64,000 nucleotides of DNA from Clarkia xantiana subsp. parviflora (GCA_036873135.1 JAPTYO010000015.1:741339-805338), one strand, 5' to 3'; counted from the first letter of the stretch, positions 36,259 through 48,678 are shown. Notes: generated from the letters alone by a model not told the origin. Program-made: numbers and translations.

Positions 36259-39036
36259 CAGCCAGCATATTAGCGTCATCTTCTTTCTCTACAGATGCCA
36301 CAACCATTTCTGTTAAATCACCGTCACTTATCATCATCCCAGTATCCTTACTCAAGTTTGTACTGAGTACGCCATGATCAGCAGGCTCATCATCTTTCAA
36401 ATCATCCTCATTAACTAATTCTTGGTTATCTACAGCCTCTTCCTCTTCAACTTTCTTCAGTGCCATGTAATCTGCTTCATCTTCTGCATTTTTCAACGCT
36501 TCCTCAACATCTGCATTAGAAAAATCAGCAACCCCATGACTATCATTCTTCTCTTCCTCAACATTCTTCACCTGGAGGGTTCGGTGACCTGAGAACAACT
36601 CCATGGGATCAAGTTTCTTAAAGAATTCAGTGTTGTAGCCACCACTTTGTATAACCAGGTCATCAAGAGCTCTCTTTTGTTTAGCTTTCTTTAATATATT
36701 TTCTTCAATGGTGCTCTCACTGATTAAGCGATAAATGTGTACTTCATGTGTCTGCCCAATCCGATGGCATCGATCTTAAGCTTGTTGATCCATTGCAGGA
36801 TTCCAATCATTATCATAGAAAATGACAGTATCTGCACCAACCAAGTTGATACCAACACCTCCACTGCGAGTAGACAAGATGAAAAGAAAAATCTTGGGGT
36901 TTGTATTGAATCGCTGCATCAGCGTTTGCCTCTTCTCAGGCTGGGTGGAGCCATCTAAACACATGTAAGTATAGCCATATATGCTTATAAAGGCTTCCAG
37001 AACATCAAGCATTTTTGTCATTTGGGTAAATATTAGTGCCCTATGCCCTTCAGACTTCAATTTCCTAAGCAAGACGGCCAGTCCTTGCAGTTTACCACAG
37101 TCAAACTGTATCAGTCGCCTGTCAGGAAAGTAGACTTGCCGACGGAAAATTGCAGGTCTGATAGGTGATAATAGAGGTGACAGCACTTCAGAACATCTTC
37201 TAGTATAAGCTGGCTCTATCAAGACCGGGCTTCCCCTTTTAGAAGACCAGCAAGAAGGTTCTGGTGAACGTGCTGCTGGTATAGCAAACATGAAACTTTC
37301 AACCAATTCAATCATCCTGTCAAAGCGCTCCATTGGTGAAGAACAATTTCAGGAAGCCTAGATGAGTATAAATAGCCCGACCTATCTGCTTTCTGAAGGT
37401 GAATATCATAGATGGGATGCTTCATAGTGACCATATCCCTAAAAGATGTTGAATACATAGGTTTCTTTTGACACCTTAAAGAATTCCACCAAGCAATAGA
37501 AGCCGCACGGTCCCTAGCTTCTCTGAATCTCTCCTCTTGTATGGCTTTGTGGATCTCTTCAAATATATTTATTCCATGGGATCTTTTATGCTTGTTCAAT
37601 CCAACCTTAATTTCTATTGGACTTTCTTGGCTAATCCTTTCTTTAATTAAAGTAGACGGAGTTTCAATAGACTTGACCTCGTCACTCTCCCATGAAGTCA
37701 TGCAGTAATCAAGATGGGTGAACACAAACCCCAACTCCTGAAGATTTACTCTTGCAAATGGACCATGACAGAGTGCAAAATACAAAGAGGAACTTAATTG
37801 GATGTCAATCCCATTCATATCAAAAGAACTTATGATAGGCCGACCCTCAAATAAATCTGGATGATTGCAAACTTTGCGGAGTTGCATTATAACGCTGATC
37901 ATACCAAAAAAATTTGAACTTGCAAGAGTAGCTTGCGTCTCTGAACTAGCAATGAAGTCTTCATACAAGTTCCGCTACCTCCTTGAAAGCCTACAGTAGA
38001 TAACGTGCTCCTTTTTCATTGGCAACTGCTTCTCAACATCTCTTTTCAGCCTACGGAGTATTAATGGTCGGAGAACGTTATGCAGTCTATCAATAACTTC
38101 TTTGTTTACCTTATCCTGCCCCTCAACCATTCCTGATATCGGATTGCAGAACCAATCCTTGAACTCTTGATGAGACTGAAATACGTAAGGCATCAAGAAG
38201 TGCATAAGTGACCAAAGTTCCATAAGATCATTCTGCAACGGCGTACCCGTCAACAAAATGCGCCTCTTTGAATGGAAGTTCAGAAGAGTCTGCCATCTTT
38301 GAGATTTCCATTTCTTAATTAGATGAGCCTCATCCAAGATCAAGTATTTCCACTTCTTTCTCTTGAAGACTTTTGCATCTTGAATAACTAGCTTATAGGT
38401 CGTGATGCAAACATGAAAGGAGTTTGGTTTCAACCAACCTTGCCTCTTAAACTTGCGCTCTTTTGCACTTCCAAAGTAAGTTAATATCTTAAAAGCAGGA
38501 CACCACTTAAGAAACTCAGTTTCCCAATTAAGCATCACACTGGTTGGGACAATAATCAGGTGAGGCCCCCATATCCCTTTCTCACAGGCTAGATGTGCAA
38601 GCAGTGCAATTGTCATAATTGTCTTTCCAAGCCCCATTTCATCAGCTAAAATGCCATTCAATCTTTTCTCATACATAGTAACAAGCCAATCCAGCCCAAT
38701 ATGTTGATACTCGCGCAGTGAATGCTTGAGAAGAAAAGGGAGCATTGTGCGCACTTTGGTTGTTGAGAATGTGTTCCCAGTTGGTTGAGCAGACCTAGCA
38801 GCTGCAGCTGCATCCTCAATTCTACCATCACTTTCCCTCAGTTCTGACTGTTCCCCAGTTTCCGTTTCCTGTTCTCTTGGAGAAGTAAACATTGGCCCTT
38901 CCTCAACTAAATCATTTTCAGTCATGGAGACAGCTTGAGGACTCGATAAACCTTCTGAGCCAGGATGATCTTCAGGATCTTCCGATAAGATAGATGCATA
39001 TTCAGATTCTTCATCGGAGATAGAACCATTACTGTA
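36259..39036 (-). pseudogene. PIE1: PIE1 SNF2 ATPase/helicase exon, 5' part
   Basis: This is one long exon starting after an acceptor at 39037. It encodes the SNF2 ATPase: Walker A DEMGLGKT near 38620-38643, the DEAH box near 38323-38334, the LLTGTPLQND motif, LRRLKRDVEKQLP, and the C-lobe motifs LIFTQMTKMLDVL, LDGST and STRSGGVGINL. Three lesions break it. TAG at 37975-37977 replaces a glutamine codon (LSRR-stop-RNLYEDF). One T is missing near 37338-37341, which moves the frame between VL and MERFDR. TAA at 36776-36778 replaces a glutamine codon after AMDQQA. It then runs through the glutamate-rich tail (LVNEDDLKDDEPAD) to NMLA, where the retrotransposon array starts. The protein could not be made in full from this copy even without the insertion. 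Confidence 0.92.
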
Positions 39037-39116
39037 CTAGAAATTCATCAAAATCAACCCCTCAAAAATAAGGCCTACTATTTCCTGCATATGTATAAAT
39101 ATCTGTCAACAAGTAC

Positions 39117-41283
39117 CTTTTTATAACTTGCAAGAAGTTCTTCCACAGGAATCTCACTCTCCTTCTGCAGCAAGGCAATCTGCCGATTGTAATTGATTTA
39201 GAATTAGAGCTAAGAATAACTGTAAGCTTTTGAAAGCAAACATTAACAAGTATATTCAATAGATTAGAGTAAATCTTCTATGGCCCATTTGCTTCAATAG
39301 GGTCGAAAATGTGATTTTTTTCCTGGTCTAATAGGGTAGGAAAGTAGGAACAGATTTTTAAAATTCAGTCAAAATATTTTAATAAAATAAATTTTTATTT
39401 TAAAATTTAAAACGCAGACAGGAATACGTTAATTGACATAAGGACTCACAGGAGGCCTACAATGGCTTGATTTCGAGCTCGAGCTCGTCTAGGAGATTGA
39501 GTAGGTCAAGCACTTTTATGTCAAGCTCAAGCTCTATCTCTACCTCCACAGGGAGCTCGAGCTCCAGCTTTTCTAGCCAGTGCTCAACCTTTATTCTTTT
39601 GACAGGAAAAAATATTTTGTTCTTGTTACAAGCCATATGTAGAGGCTGTATACATGAGTATGCGTCCAACAGTGAGTGATAGGCTACAGAATTAAATGGG
39701 TAAAAGGCACCATTATCCCACTCCTTCACCCTTTCAGGATGAACTTTGATCTCCACCACAAAAATTGATTTTTTTTAACAATTTTGGAATAGAAGTACCT
39801 CAAAACTTCAGCTGAGAACTACCGTTTCACAAGAAGAAACCAGACATTCTTACATCTTGTGCAGCAGAAAAACAGTTTCAAAATAAGTGCAGTAAAACCA
39901 AAACCATTATCTACCTCATCCATGGGATCATGTGGATCTGCTCTTGCCAACTCCTCTTCCTCTGACAATGTATCTTCATCATCCTATCCACAACAAAACT
40001 GCTCAAGCAATCAGAGAGAGAAAAGTAATCTCAAAGCGTACGACGATAAATCTTAATTCTTATGCTTCAGCTGCGAGTTATTCTAATCTCAAAGGAACCA
40101 TGATACTTCAATCTCAAATACATCAATCCTATTGTGAGGTTCAATAGGTACAGGTGACACCAATTCTATATTATTAACTTCTTACGAATGATCAAAATAT
40201 CAAATTAACTGTTCAACGGATTCATTTGTACAATTTACTTTTCAGCAGCAACTTCGCTTCAAACAAAAAAGCGAAATACCTAGCTCAAAATCTTTCAGAA
40301 ATCAGGCCCCGGATTGTAGCTATAGACACTCTTGTAGCTGGGTTTGCATGGTACAAGTGCACAGGTTAGAAATGAGGCTCCAGTACATTACATTTTATAT
40401 AACCCATGAGCTCATCAACACTCTGGACCCATATCTAATCCAAAACAAAGCTAATCTTAGTAAAACCCTTATGACCTACCTGCCCATACTTTTCTTTCTT
40501 CTTTTCCCATATGGTACTTAAGTGAATAGTTACCCTCTTATTGATGTCTTTATCAACCAGAAGGAAATGATAAATCCAAAGAGAACTAAAAAAACTATTA
40601 TCGACTTCTATATATGCTCATACTTCACAGTATAACTGCATGCTTATACACAAATTGCAGGGCTAGAGCATCTTATACCTTTTCTTCTGCACCAGCAAGA
40701 ATAAAATCCCCATCTTCCTGTACGAGATCAGAAAAATATTCAACATGAGATGGGATGGTTTAGCTGGAAATGTGTAGCAGAAACAACAAAGATATTAACA
40801 TTACAAAAGAAACAAGATACAAACAAGGATCGACGAAATATAATGGAAGTCATTAATGTATGACATAAAGCTACACATAGCTTGCTATAATGAACGATAT
40901 ATAAAATATTTGTCAAAATTTCAGGATAATCATAATTCATTGAACTCCATTAACAATGACCAAAGGTTGCTCGTTTTCCTAATTTCAATGACATCCTACA
41001 CAATGAAACTGTTCTTTGCTAACAAAAGGTAAAAGAGGTAGCACACGTGAGTGAACAAGTGCTTTCACATAGAACTGTACAGTGTACCCTTGTCCATGAA
41101 AGCATCATGTAATACCTGTTCAAGACACATGAAAGCATCATGCAATACCTATTCCTCTCTGAAGTCAGAAAGCAAGTGTTGTTTCTTCGATTGCAGCAAA
41201 GCATCAGGAGAATCTTTTAGTTCACAGGCTGCATCTTTGTAGATATTGTTCTCTGGTGTAGTTAAGCTTCCATTACTCTCAGC
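39117..41283 (-). pseudogene. PIE1: PIE1 exons 11-14, acidic linker with a nonsense codon
   Basis: Exons 41149-41283, 40679-40717, 39915-39983 and 39117-39179 all start and end in phase 0. They encode acidic stretches typical of the PIE1 linker (EDGDFILAGAEEK, DDEDTLSEEEELARADP, IALLQKESEIPVEELLASYKK). The last codon of exon 11, next to its donor, is TAG at 41149-41151; a neighbouring near-copy of the same junction at about 41115-41118 has CAG, so a glutamine-to-stop change is the simple reading. Introns between these exons (39180-39914, 39984-40678, 40718-41148) show no genes. The one at 39457-39759 has an open GAGCTC-rich acidic frame that I do not take as coding. Confidence 0.78.
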
Positions 41284-41370
41284 CTGAAAATAGAGATGCA
41301 GGTATACTTATGCTGAGCCATAACTTTCTTTCCAATTCTACAACTACAACAGTAAACACATACAACTTAC

Positions 41371-43199
41371 ACAACGACGACCAGTAGAGCTGCATGTCTG
41401 TGAGTTGACAGCAGAAGAAAGGTCATCCTCTGTCCCTGTAAAGCACAGTGATCTCAGACATTCCCATGAAAGACGCAAAATAAGGATAAGGTAACTGCGT
41501 CAACAACTTACCCTTGTCCAGATCTTTCGCATCTGAAGTCTCAGCACTAGTATCTGCATCCACCTCTGGACTAGTTTCTCTACTCCCTGAACATAAATTA
41601 AGTTCAAGGCTAAATTCACTAAGATCTAAGACGTAATGCAAGCAAAATAATAGCATTGACATTTAAAATGAGATACACTTATCGTCTCTAGCATCACTAA
41701 TACGCTAATTAAGTTCAAGGCTAAATTCACGAAGATCTAAGACGTAATGCAAGCAAAATAATAGCATTGGCATTTAAAATGAGATACACTTATCGTCTCC
41801 AGCATCACTAAAAACGCTAATTGTTGTGTCACATGGTAGCACCAAGAATCACCAGAAAGTCCTCACAAGGAAAAAGTTTTGACGCATAAATTTTACCTTT
41901 CTCTGCAGCATACCGCTTCAATAATTCCTCGACAGAAACGTCTATTTCATTGTGCAAAGCAACCAATTCTTCTCGCCTTTCTTCTTCTGTTATGAGAGCT
42001 TTGTCTTTCTCGAGAGTTTGCTCATCATCTTCCTAGAGCAGTAAGATTCCAGCAAAACAAAATTAAGAGTGCTGCATGACAACATTTAGAAAACTTTATA
42101 AATGTTAACTTATCACTATCCAAAGTCACGACATACTTCCTATCAACTAAAGCTGCTAGCCTTGCCGATAAGCAGTAGCTACTTTTTCTATATTAGAGTT
42201 GCGCATTTAATCAGCAGACACCGAAGACTCCACAATACCATACGTCATTACTCCAAGGAGAACTGTTCAATAAGCAATTTATTTGTACTTGCACTGTTGT
42301 TGCAGTTCTTATAATTATTTGTATAGACTCACTACAGTAACATTACATCTACTCAAGTACGAAACATCTGTGTAAGCCAATAATAGATCAACAATCCAAG
42401 ATTTATCAGACATGAATAGTTTGCAACCCAATTGTATAGCACAGTTAAAATGTTCATTGATGCATATTAGACAACAAAACTTGCCAAACTATAAATTCAT
42501 CCAGCATGAGAACACATTGCATTTCAGGTAAAAATAAGAAGGGTGCTCACCAACTCATCTTCACTCTTTACATCAAAATCTTCATCCTCAGCAGCCTCCA
42601 ATATAGGTTCTGTATTGCATTACAAATATTAATTAAGTTCTGGAAAAGGGAACAAATGGGATTTGGAAGTGCTCATGGATCTCTAGATTTTTCGGTATGT
42701 CAACAAACTTCCTCGGTATATATTTTTTTTCTCTTTCCCCTGTAACTTACATCTTGCACTTTCCTGGTGCCTTATTAATATTAATGACCCTACCACGGTA
42801 CCACCTTTAACATTAAAGAGTTTGGGAAACTGATTTGCAATCAAAGATCATAACTTATTATTACCTGCATCTGACTCTGTCCATTCAGTATTTACTACAT
42901 CTTCTTCAGCTTCTTTACCCAAAATTTGCAGCTGATGGTTTGGAGCATTATTTTGTTCTAAGGGCCTCTGTAAATCTACAAGATTTTCTGCTAGCATGGT
43001 TGAGTACCTATGAAAGAAATATAACAGCAGAGAAATATGATTTTAGAGATATTCATTTATAAGAGCAATTTTCTCAAAGATCCATGTACAATATGATGAT
43101 CAACCTTTCAGTTTGTCCTAAGAGAAACTCAAGCTGCTTATCAAGAGCCTTCTTCTTTTTCTCATCAAGCTCCTTCTTGTGCTTATATAGCACCCGAAA
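41371..43199 (-). pseudogene. PIE1: PIE1 exons 5-10, linker and acidic region
   Basis: Six short exons (43105-43199, 42865-43007, 42551-42609, 41897-42032, 41512-41586, 41371-41435) join with matching phases into one open frame. Exon 5 is lysine-rich and ends in LEFLLGQTER. Exon 6 holds YSTMLAENLVDLQ. Exons 7 and 8 are strongly acidic, including EVALHNEID-like and VEELLKRYAAEK segments. These are the conserved spacer between HSA and the ATPase in PIE1. No stop or frameshift was found in these six exons, so sequence constraint was probably lost recently. The introns are ordinary; one holds a 111-bp direct duplication at 41596-41817. Confidence 0.82.
41596..41817. repeat. 111-bp tandem duplication in a PIE1 intron
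   Basis: Two copies (41596-41706 and 41707-41817), both with TTCAAGGCTAAATTCA and GCAAAATAATAGCATTG, differing at a few bases. It lies just upstream (in gene sense) of exon 9 and is a simple local duplication. Confidence 0.85.
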
Positions 43200-43284
43200 C
43201 TGCATTTTTAGACCAAACAACCTCTTAATAAACTATTGGATAGAAAGCTTACAAGTAGAAAGAAATAAAGTGCTCATAACTTAC

Positions 43285-43837
43285 CAACTTTTCTATTTTT
43301 AACCAAAACTTCTTCACATCCTTTGAAATGTTAAGTGCAACCTTTCTCAACCTTTGGTCTTCTTCCTGTTACCAGGGAAAAAACAGTCAGACTTCATGTA
43401 ATGACCAGATTATCTTCCTGCAGACATTGCTGCTCATTCAAATGACTGGAACAGGAAACCATAATGCGAAAACATAATTTTTCAAATTTGAATACACAAT
43501 CAAGATATATTTCCCTGAACTGGAAAATAAGCATCCTATCCAGAGAAGAAAGAAGACCTTCAATTTCTTTTCCCCCCTCATTGCTTGATCCAACTTTCCC
43601 CTGCTTGCTCTTAAAGCAACTTTCTTCGCCTGTGCCAGCTTCCATTTTCTCTCTGACTCAAAATCCTGCATGTTAAATGCTATGTTAGAGCACCATTAAC
43701 TTAATTCCAATTATATAAATATGGGCACAACATTAGTATATAGAAACAGTTAATTACCTTTGACAGCCAAACCATCTCTTTTAGAACATGGTCCCAGTGA
43801 GTTTCAGGGCGACGAGGTTATTAGGAGCTTCAAGAGC
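43285..43837 (-). pseudogene. PIE1: PIE1 exons 2-4, HSA domain
   Basis: Exons 43758-43837, 43558-43665 and 43285-43365 encode the HSA segment that binds actin and actin-related proteins in SWR1/INO80-type remodelers. Readable motifs include THWDHVLKEMVWLSK and DFESERKWKLAQAKK. Exons 3 and 4 are 108 and 81 bp, both whole codons. Exon 2 is 80 bp where phase 0 to phase 0 requires 81: one base is missing near 43816-43824, after the residues ALEAP, so the reading frame is lost within the first 30 codons of the gene. All three exons keep good splice borders, so the exon 2 lesion is a point event in an otherwise conserved structure. Confidence 0.85.
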
Positions 43838-44143
43838 CTAAGTTTGCAAAATTTAATAAGTAAACCCAAAACCATTTGATATCATGCTAAAAATATCTAA
43901 CAGACCATATGTACTGCAGAAAATTAAATTGCAGCACCACCGCTTGCATTAGGAGAACTTGATGCATCCTATAAAGGATCATCTTTCCTAATTGGATAAT
44001 AGAAACTACGAGTAGAGAATACAGTAATGAATTGATGAATTTGGAGTAAGAATCAAGAACCACGAAGAAGAACATTTCTAGTTTAAATTGTGGATTGAGG
44101 ATATGTAGCTTGTTGAACCGCCATGTAGCAATCTTTCACATTG
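43838..44143. other. remaining PIE1 intron 1 sequence
   Basis: About 300 bp of AT-rich intron between exon 2 and the Tat element; nothing else seen. Confidence 0.7.
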
Positions 44144-44148
44144 TGCTT

Positions 44149-44802
44149 TGTTGGATCACGGTTGGAACTCCAGTACGTTCTTGACGGAAGTCCGAACTCC
44201 TTCGCTCCAAGTAATCCTGCAAGAAGGGGATAGATCGGGCGGTGACCCAGAATCCCTCTCCGATGCTTAAATGAGTATCTCGATATAGACTGGCAAGTAT
44301 CAGTATGTGAATGTCAATGTGTTGATCCTGAGGTAACTCCTTCCTTTATATAGGGGAGGAGTAACCCCAGTTACCTGTTGTGATAACTGCTGGGGGCAGT
44401 TAGCCCACGTTCCGTTTATCTCGGCCACTTGCCCACGTTCCGTCTTTTCAGGCCACTTCCCCACTATGTCGATAGTGGGCGTGTTTCTCGGCCTCGTTCT
44501 CTGGTGGCAAGTCCCGACGGATGTCAGGGACTCCAGAGTTATCTCCTTTGGTCACCGCTCGGGACCCCTCGTCATCGGGACAGGGCCAGTCTTCCCAGGG
44601 ATTCCATATCGGGGCCTACTCAAAGGCATATCATCGGGGCCTACTCAAAGGCATATCATCGGGAGCGTTCAGCTCGTATGTCGGGACCCGATCTTGTCGG
44701 GTCCTCTCGTATTGGTCCTCTAAGCCTCTTTTGGGGCCCAGTGAGCCTACTTCGCCGTTTAGTCGTCGTTAATGGGCCTAACGGCTATATCGAAACCCAT
44801 CA
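44149..44802 (-). repeat. Tat element 3' LTR
   Basis: 654 bp, TGTTGGATCACG to CCCATCA on plus. In sense it starts TGATGGG after the polypurine tract CTTGGGGGCAAA. Contains a TATATAAA box (about 44345-44352, minus) and a duplicated 22-bp CGGGGCCTACTCAAAGGCAT segment. Confidence 0.93.
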
Positions 44803-45000
44803 TTTGCCCCCAAGACACGAGGGACTTATAGTTCTCGATTACTCAACTATTAAATGCGATGGGTGATGAAGCGACGGCTTGGGTGCCCATGCCTGCTTTT
44901 CTGAAAAAGCGCTTTTTAGCTATGTTGTCGCTAGTGCCTCAACGAAGCGTTTCATCTTCAACGGTTCGGATTGCAACGTCTCTTTGGCTACCCTCTCTCC

Positions 45001-45007
45001 TATAAAA
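45001..45007 (+). promoter_or_regulatory. TATA box of the antisense gene
   Basis: CTCCTATAAAACCCTAAATC lies about 150 bp before the ATG at 45155. It is outside the LTR (which ends at 44802), so the antisense gene appears to have its own core promoter. Confidence 0.6.
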
Positions 45008-45154
45008 CCCTAAATCTTGGCACTATTCAGTTCTCCTCTACCGTTTCATTCTTTGTGTTTTCAAAAGCTCAGGCTCTCCTTTCTAATTTCTGATCAGTAC
45101 TCCGGCAGCCAGGATCTCCAGCCATCAAGATCATCTTCTCTTCTCCACTTCAAC

Positions 45155-48078
45155 ATGTCTGGTAAGATTTCTCCTTCGGTTTTGAAGAGACTGTTAGCAT
45201 AGTTTTTCTTTCGTCTCGATCAACTTACCCGGGTTTTTCCAAGAATCAACTGTGCCTTTTCTTGCTCTGATCATTTTCCAGACGGTGAATCAAGTTCCGG
45301 GGGGAGAAAGCCCTTCAAGTTCGATTATGCTTGTAATGAGATTTCGGAAACCGCCTACGGTGCAGCTCTCCGGGAAGGGTTTATTACTTCTACCTGGGAG
45401 CCTCGCTTCCCTTTTCCTCGTCCTCGCGTCCCAAGCGACCCTGTGGTCACTCGTCCCCGGGAAGGGGAGGTATTTGTCTCTGTCGGGCAAATATCGGCGG
45501 GGATCCGATTCCCCTTCTGTGGGAATTTAGTCGAGATGTGTGCATATTACAAAACACATCCGAATACTTTTCCCCCCCACGCCATCCGTGTGTGGAATGC
45601 TTTCCTTGTCCTTTGCCTTCGCCAACAGTAGACCTACAGCCTCCGACTTTTCCAAACCTTCTACGGGATGAAATGCAATGATGCCGGGGTCTGTGTTTTC
45701 TACCCGCGGATACCTAAATGGAGCAAGGCGCAGCTCTCCCGGTACAGCTGGAATGGTGACAGCTGGAAGGTTGCCAAAGGTCGGGGGCTCATCACTGACT
45801 CGGGGCCCGACAACAGTGGCTGGAAGAAGAATTACTTCTTCATCCGGAACAGCTCTATTTTGTGGCCCCGATGGGAGGCTGAAGCAGACCCTCCTCCCGC
45901 TTTTCACAATTACTCTGAGGAGGATTTCCAGATTCTCCAGTGCGTCCAACTCTACCGCTGGGGGGATTCTTTCGCTCCCCTCGATGCCAACTCCATCGGG
46001 GAGCGGGACCTGGTTCTGACCGGTATCCGACTTCTTGATGTAGCCTCCGGGGGGCAACTCTTCGACGGTCCTTCCAACCTCGTTCCTTGGGTAATATTCT
46101 AATTGCACTTTTTTTTTCGTCTTTGCAGCTAAGAAGGTATCATTGCTGACCAATATCGTGCTTAAGCAGGCGGAGACCGATGCTGTCCAACGCCCTGCGA
46201 GGAAGAGGAAGTCTTCGAAGAGGGCCGCCTCCTCATCAGCACCTCCGACTTCGGAGCAGATCAAGCGGGCCCAGGTGGAGAAGATGGAGCAGATCTTCAA
46301 CACCCAGACTCCCGAAGAAGGTAAGCAGCTCCGATTAGCAATTCGATTATACAGGAGGCGTATTCCCAAGGAGTTAATCCCCTCGATAAGAGAGCCAGGA
46401 TCGAAGGGATCAACCGCATCCTGCGAGGGGAAACACCCCGCGTTCTTAAAGCGGGTTACTACAATTATCACGGGAAGGACCAGTATCTCTCCCGTCGCGT
46501 CATTTGGTGTAAGGACCCCGATCAACTTCCTGATTTTCTTTCTGTAGCTTCACGTCCTCCAGCTGCAGGTCGATCGGGAGCTGGAGCTTCGGCGGGGGAG
46601 CCACCCTCCGACGCCCGATTCGGGGAGCCCCTCCTTTCTCTTCCTGCCCCCGGAGGGTCGGGGATTGAAGACGCCCCGACAGACAGCCAGTTCCGTCGGG
46701 TGATGGACCTGGATGTTTCTCACTCTTCTAAGGAGGCGAGCGAGGGTCGGCCCCTGGTTCGTCGTCAGGGGGTGATGCAGACCCCATTGGAGCTGACACC
46801 CAAAGGTCTGCTTCCATCTTCCCCGGCACAACAGCACTCGCCGGTCCTGAGCCTGACGCCTGAAGGGACGACGGGTTCTCACGGCGGCTCGGAAGCACGC
46901 ACCTCCGACACCCAGTCCTTCATTCCTCCTCTCCCCTTAGACGGGAATTTTTATCAAGTTTACACCCCCGACTAGGCGGCGGCTCCCTGGACCCCGATCA
47001 AGTCATTGCGGGGGGTCCCTCTGCGTCGGGACAATATATCACCGGAACTGGGTCTGCACCTGCTGGCAGGTTCAGTTCCGCCGTCTGTGAAGGTTCCACT
47101 CTCCTTGGATCGGGAGGTCATCCACGCGGACATTCGCGATATGGCCGTTCGCCGTGTGGAGGTAAGGCTTCCTGTTTTTACACTTAGTATATAATGTAAG
47201 ATATTCTCATGTACTAACCTCTTCCCTTTTTTCCACAGGAAATGGCGGATCAGCACCGCTGTTTCTGTTACATCCTGGCCCTGGAGGAGGCCCTGAAGCA
47301 GGAGCGAGCCAAGGCGGCCCCCGAGGTCTTGGCCAAGCTCAAGGAGGATCTGGCTGCCTCCGAATCGTCGAGGGGTAAGTTGGTTAAGGAGCAGGCCCTC
47401 CTTAACCAGAAGACTCGGGACCTCCTGAGGCAGGTCCACGACTTTGAGAGGTTGCTGAAGCAGGAGCGTCAAAAGCTCAATGAAAAGCAGCAGGGGCGCG
47501 CGGAGGATCGGGATAGGCTTGTCCTCGAGAAGAAGGCCCTTGAGGACGCCAAGGCGGGGCTGGAGGCTGAGAAGGTCCTTCTCACCAACCGGTCCCAATA
47601 GATGGAGCGGGAGATTGCCGAGTTCCCCGCCAAGCTGGCTGAAGCTGAGGCTAAGGGTCGGGAAGGTTATCGGGGCTCCGAGGCCTTCCAAGTGGACGCG
47701 GTGAAGTTCTGTACGGCGGAGGTGGAGACCACCTTGCTTAATGCTGTCGAGGAGCTCCATCTGGAGTATGGTGGTGCCATCGACTTCACCAAGTCTCAGA
47801 CTCTCGCCCCCTTCGCGGAGAGGTATTTCAACCTTTCTGACGAGAGTGACGGGGCCAACACCCCCGAGGGGACTGCGGGTGCTGAAGGCACGGTGGAGCC
47901 TCCAAGTGCAGACCTCCCGACGACTGAGCCCCCGATGATCGACCCTTCACCGGCTGACTTCCCAGAGTCCGATCCTCCCGCGGCCAATCTTCCAGGATCC
48001 GATCCTCCGACCGCGGAGCCTTCTACCACAGACCTCGTGGACCCTGCTCCCCTCGACGCTGCCAAGGATCAAGCTTAG
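45155..48078 (+). pseudogene. antisense accessory gene of the Tat element, spliced
   Basis: Runs opposite to gag-pol between integrase and the 3' LTR. Exon 1 is only ATGTCTG (45155-45161) before GTAAGA. Exon 2 (45282-46090) encodes a globular region (FITSTWEPRFPFPRP, VSVGQISAGIRFPFCGNLVE, YGMKCNDAGVCVFYPR) resembling the 'putative gypsy type transposon' family found in such antisense ORFs. Exon 3 is 46129-46320 (basic, RPARKRKSSKRAA); exon 4 starts 46355. A last exon from 47240 has a long coiled coil (LEEALKQERAKAAPEVLAKL) and an acidic proline-rich tail ending at TAG 48076-48078. In-frame TAGs at 45629, 46973 and 47599 show decay. Function is unknown; similar antisense ORFs are described in Tat elements. 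Confidence 0.75.
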
Positions 48079-48159
48079 TTGCTTTATTTTCGAATCCTTG
48101 TAATTTCCTACTTTTGTCGTGAACCTTTCAGGCTTTACAATATCATCCCTTTTGGTCCC

Positions 48160-48470
48160 GATTATCGCTATACCACTTAAGGTGAATTACCTGCGCCACT
48201 TAAGGCGATTTGATCATACCACTTAGAGTGGTTCGATACGTCGTTTAAGACATTTTTCCCACGCCACTTAAGGCGATTTAATCGTATCGCTGCCACTTAA
48301 GGCAATCACACCACTTAAGGTAATTTAATCACGCCACTTAAGGCAATTTAATCGTGCCACTTAAGGCGAAACCACGCCACATAAGGCGAAACCACGCCAC
48401 TTAAGGCGAAACCACGCCACTTAAGGCGATTTAACTACATCATTTAAGGCGATTTAATCGAAAGCAACCT
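48160..48470. repeat. CCACTTAAGGCGATTTAATC minisatellite
   Basis: A run of about 13 imperfect 17-22-bp units with a CCACTTAAGGCGA core between the antisense gene's end and pol's end. Units vary (AAGGTAATT, AAGGCGAAA). The two genes converge here, so the array separates their 3' ends. Confidence 0.8.
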
Positions 48471-48521
48471 CTTTATTCATTGATGGCTCACAGCCTGTTT
48501 ACATCGAATCAAAACGATAAA

Positions 48522-48675
48522 CAACTTGCACCACTGAAGGCGACTTCGATAAACAACTTGCACCACTGAAGGCGACTTCGATAAATAACTTGCACCACTG
48601 AAGGCGACTTCGATAAATAACTTGCACCACTGAAGGCGGCTTCGTTAAACAACTTGCACCACTGAAGGCGACTTA
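48522..48675. repeat. 34-bp minisatellite next to pol stop
   Basis: Five copies of a 34-bp unit containing CTTGCACCACTGAAGGCGAC, sharing the CCACTNAAGGCGA core with the neighbouring array, so both probably arose from one ancestor motif. It ends just before the pol stop at 48679. Confidence 0.85.
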
Positions 48676-48678
48676 ATA

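Noticed and set aside
39457..39759. Acidic ELELE-rich frame in a PIE1 intron
   Set aside because: Caused by a GAGCTC-rich stretch between well-defined exons; no family match.
45527..46525. Long minus-strand frame of 332 residues
   Set aside because: Shadow of the antisense gene's plus-strand exons, which have splice borders and family-like motifs.
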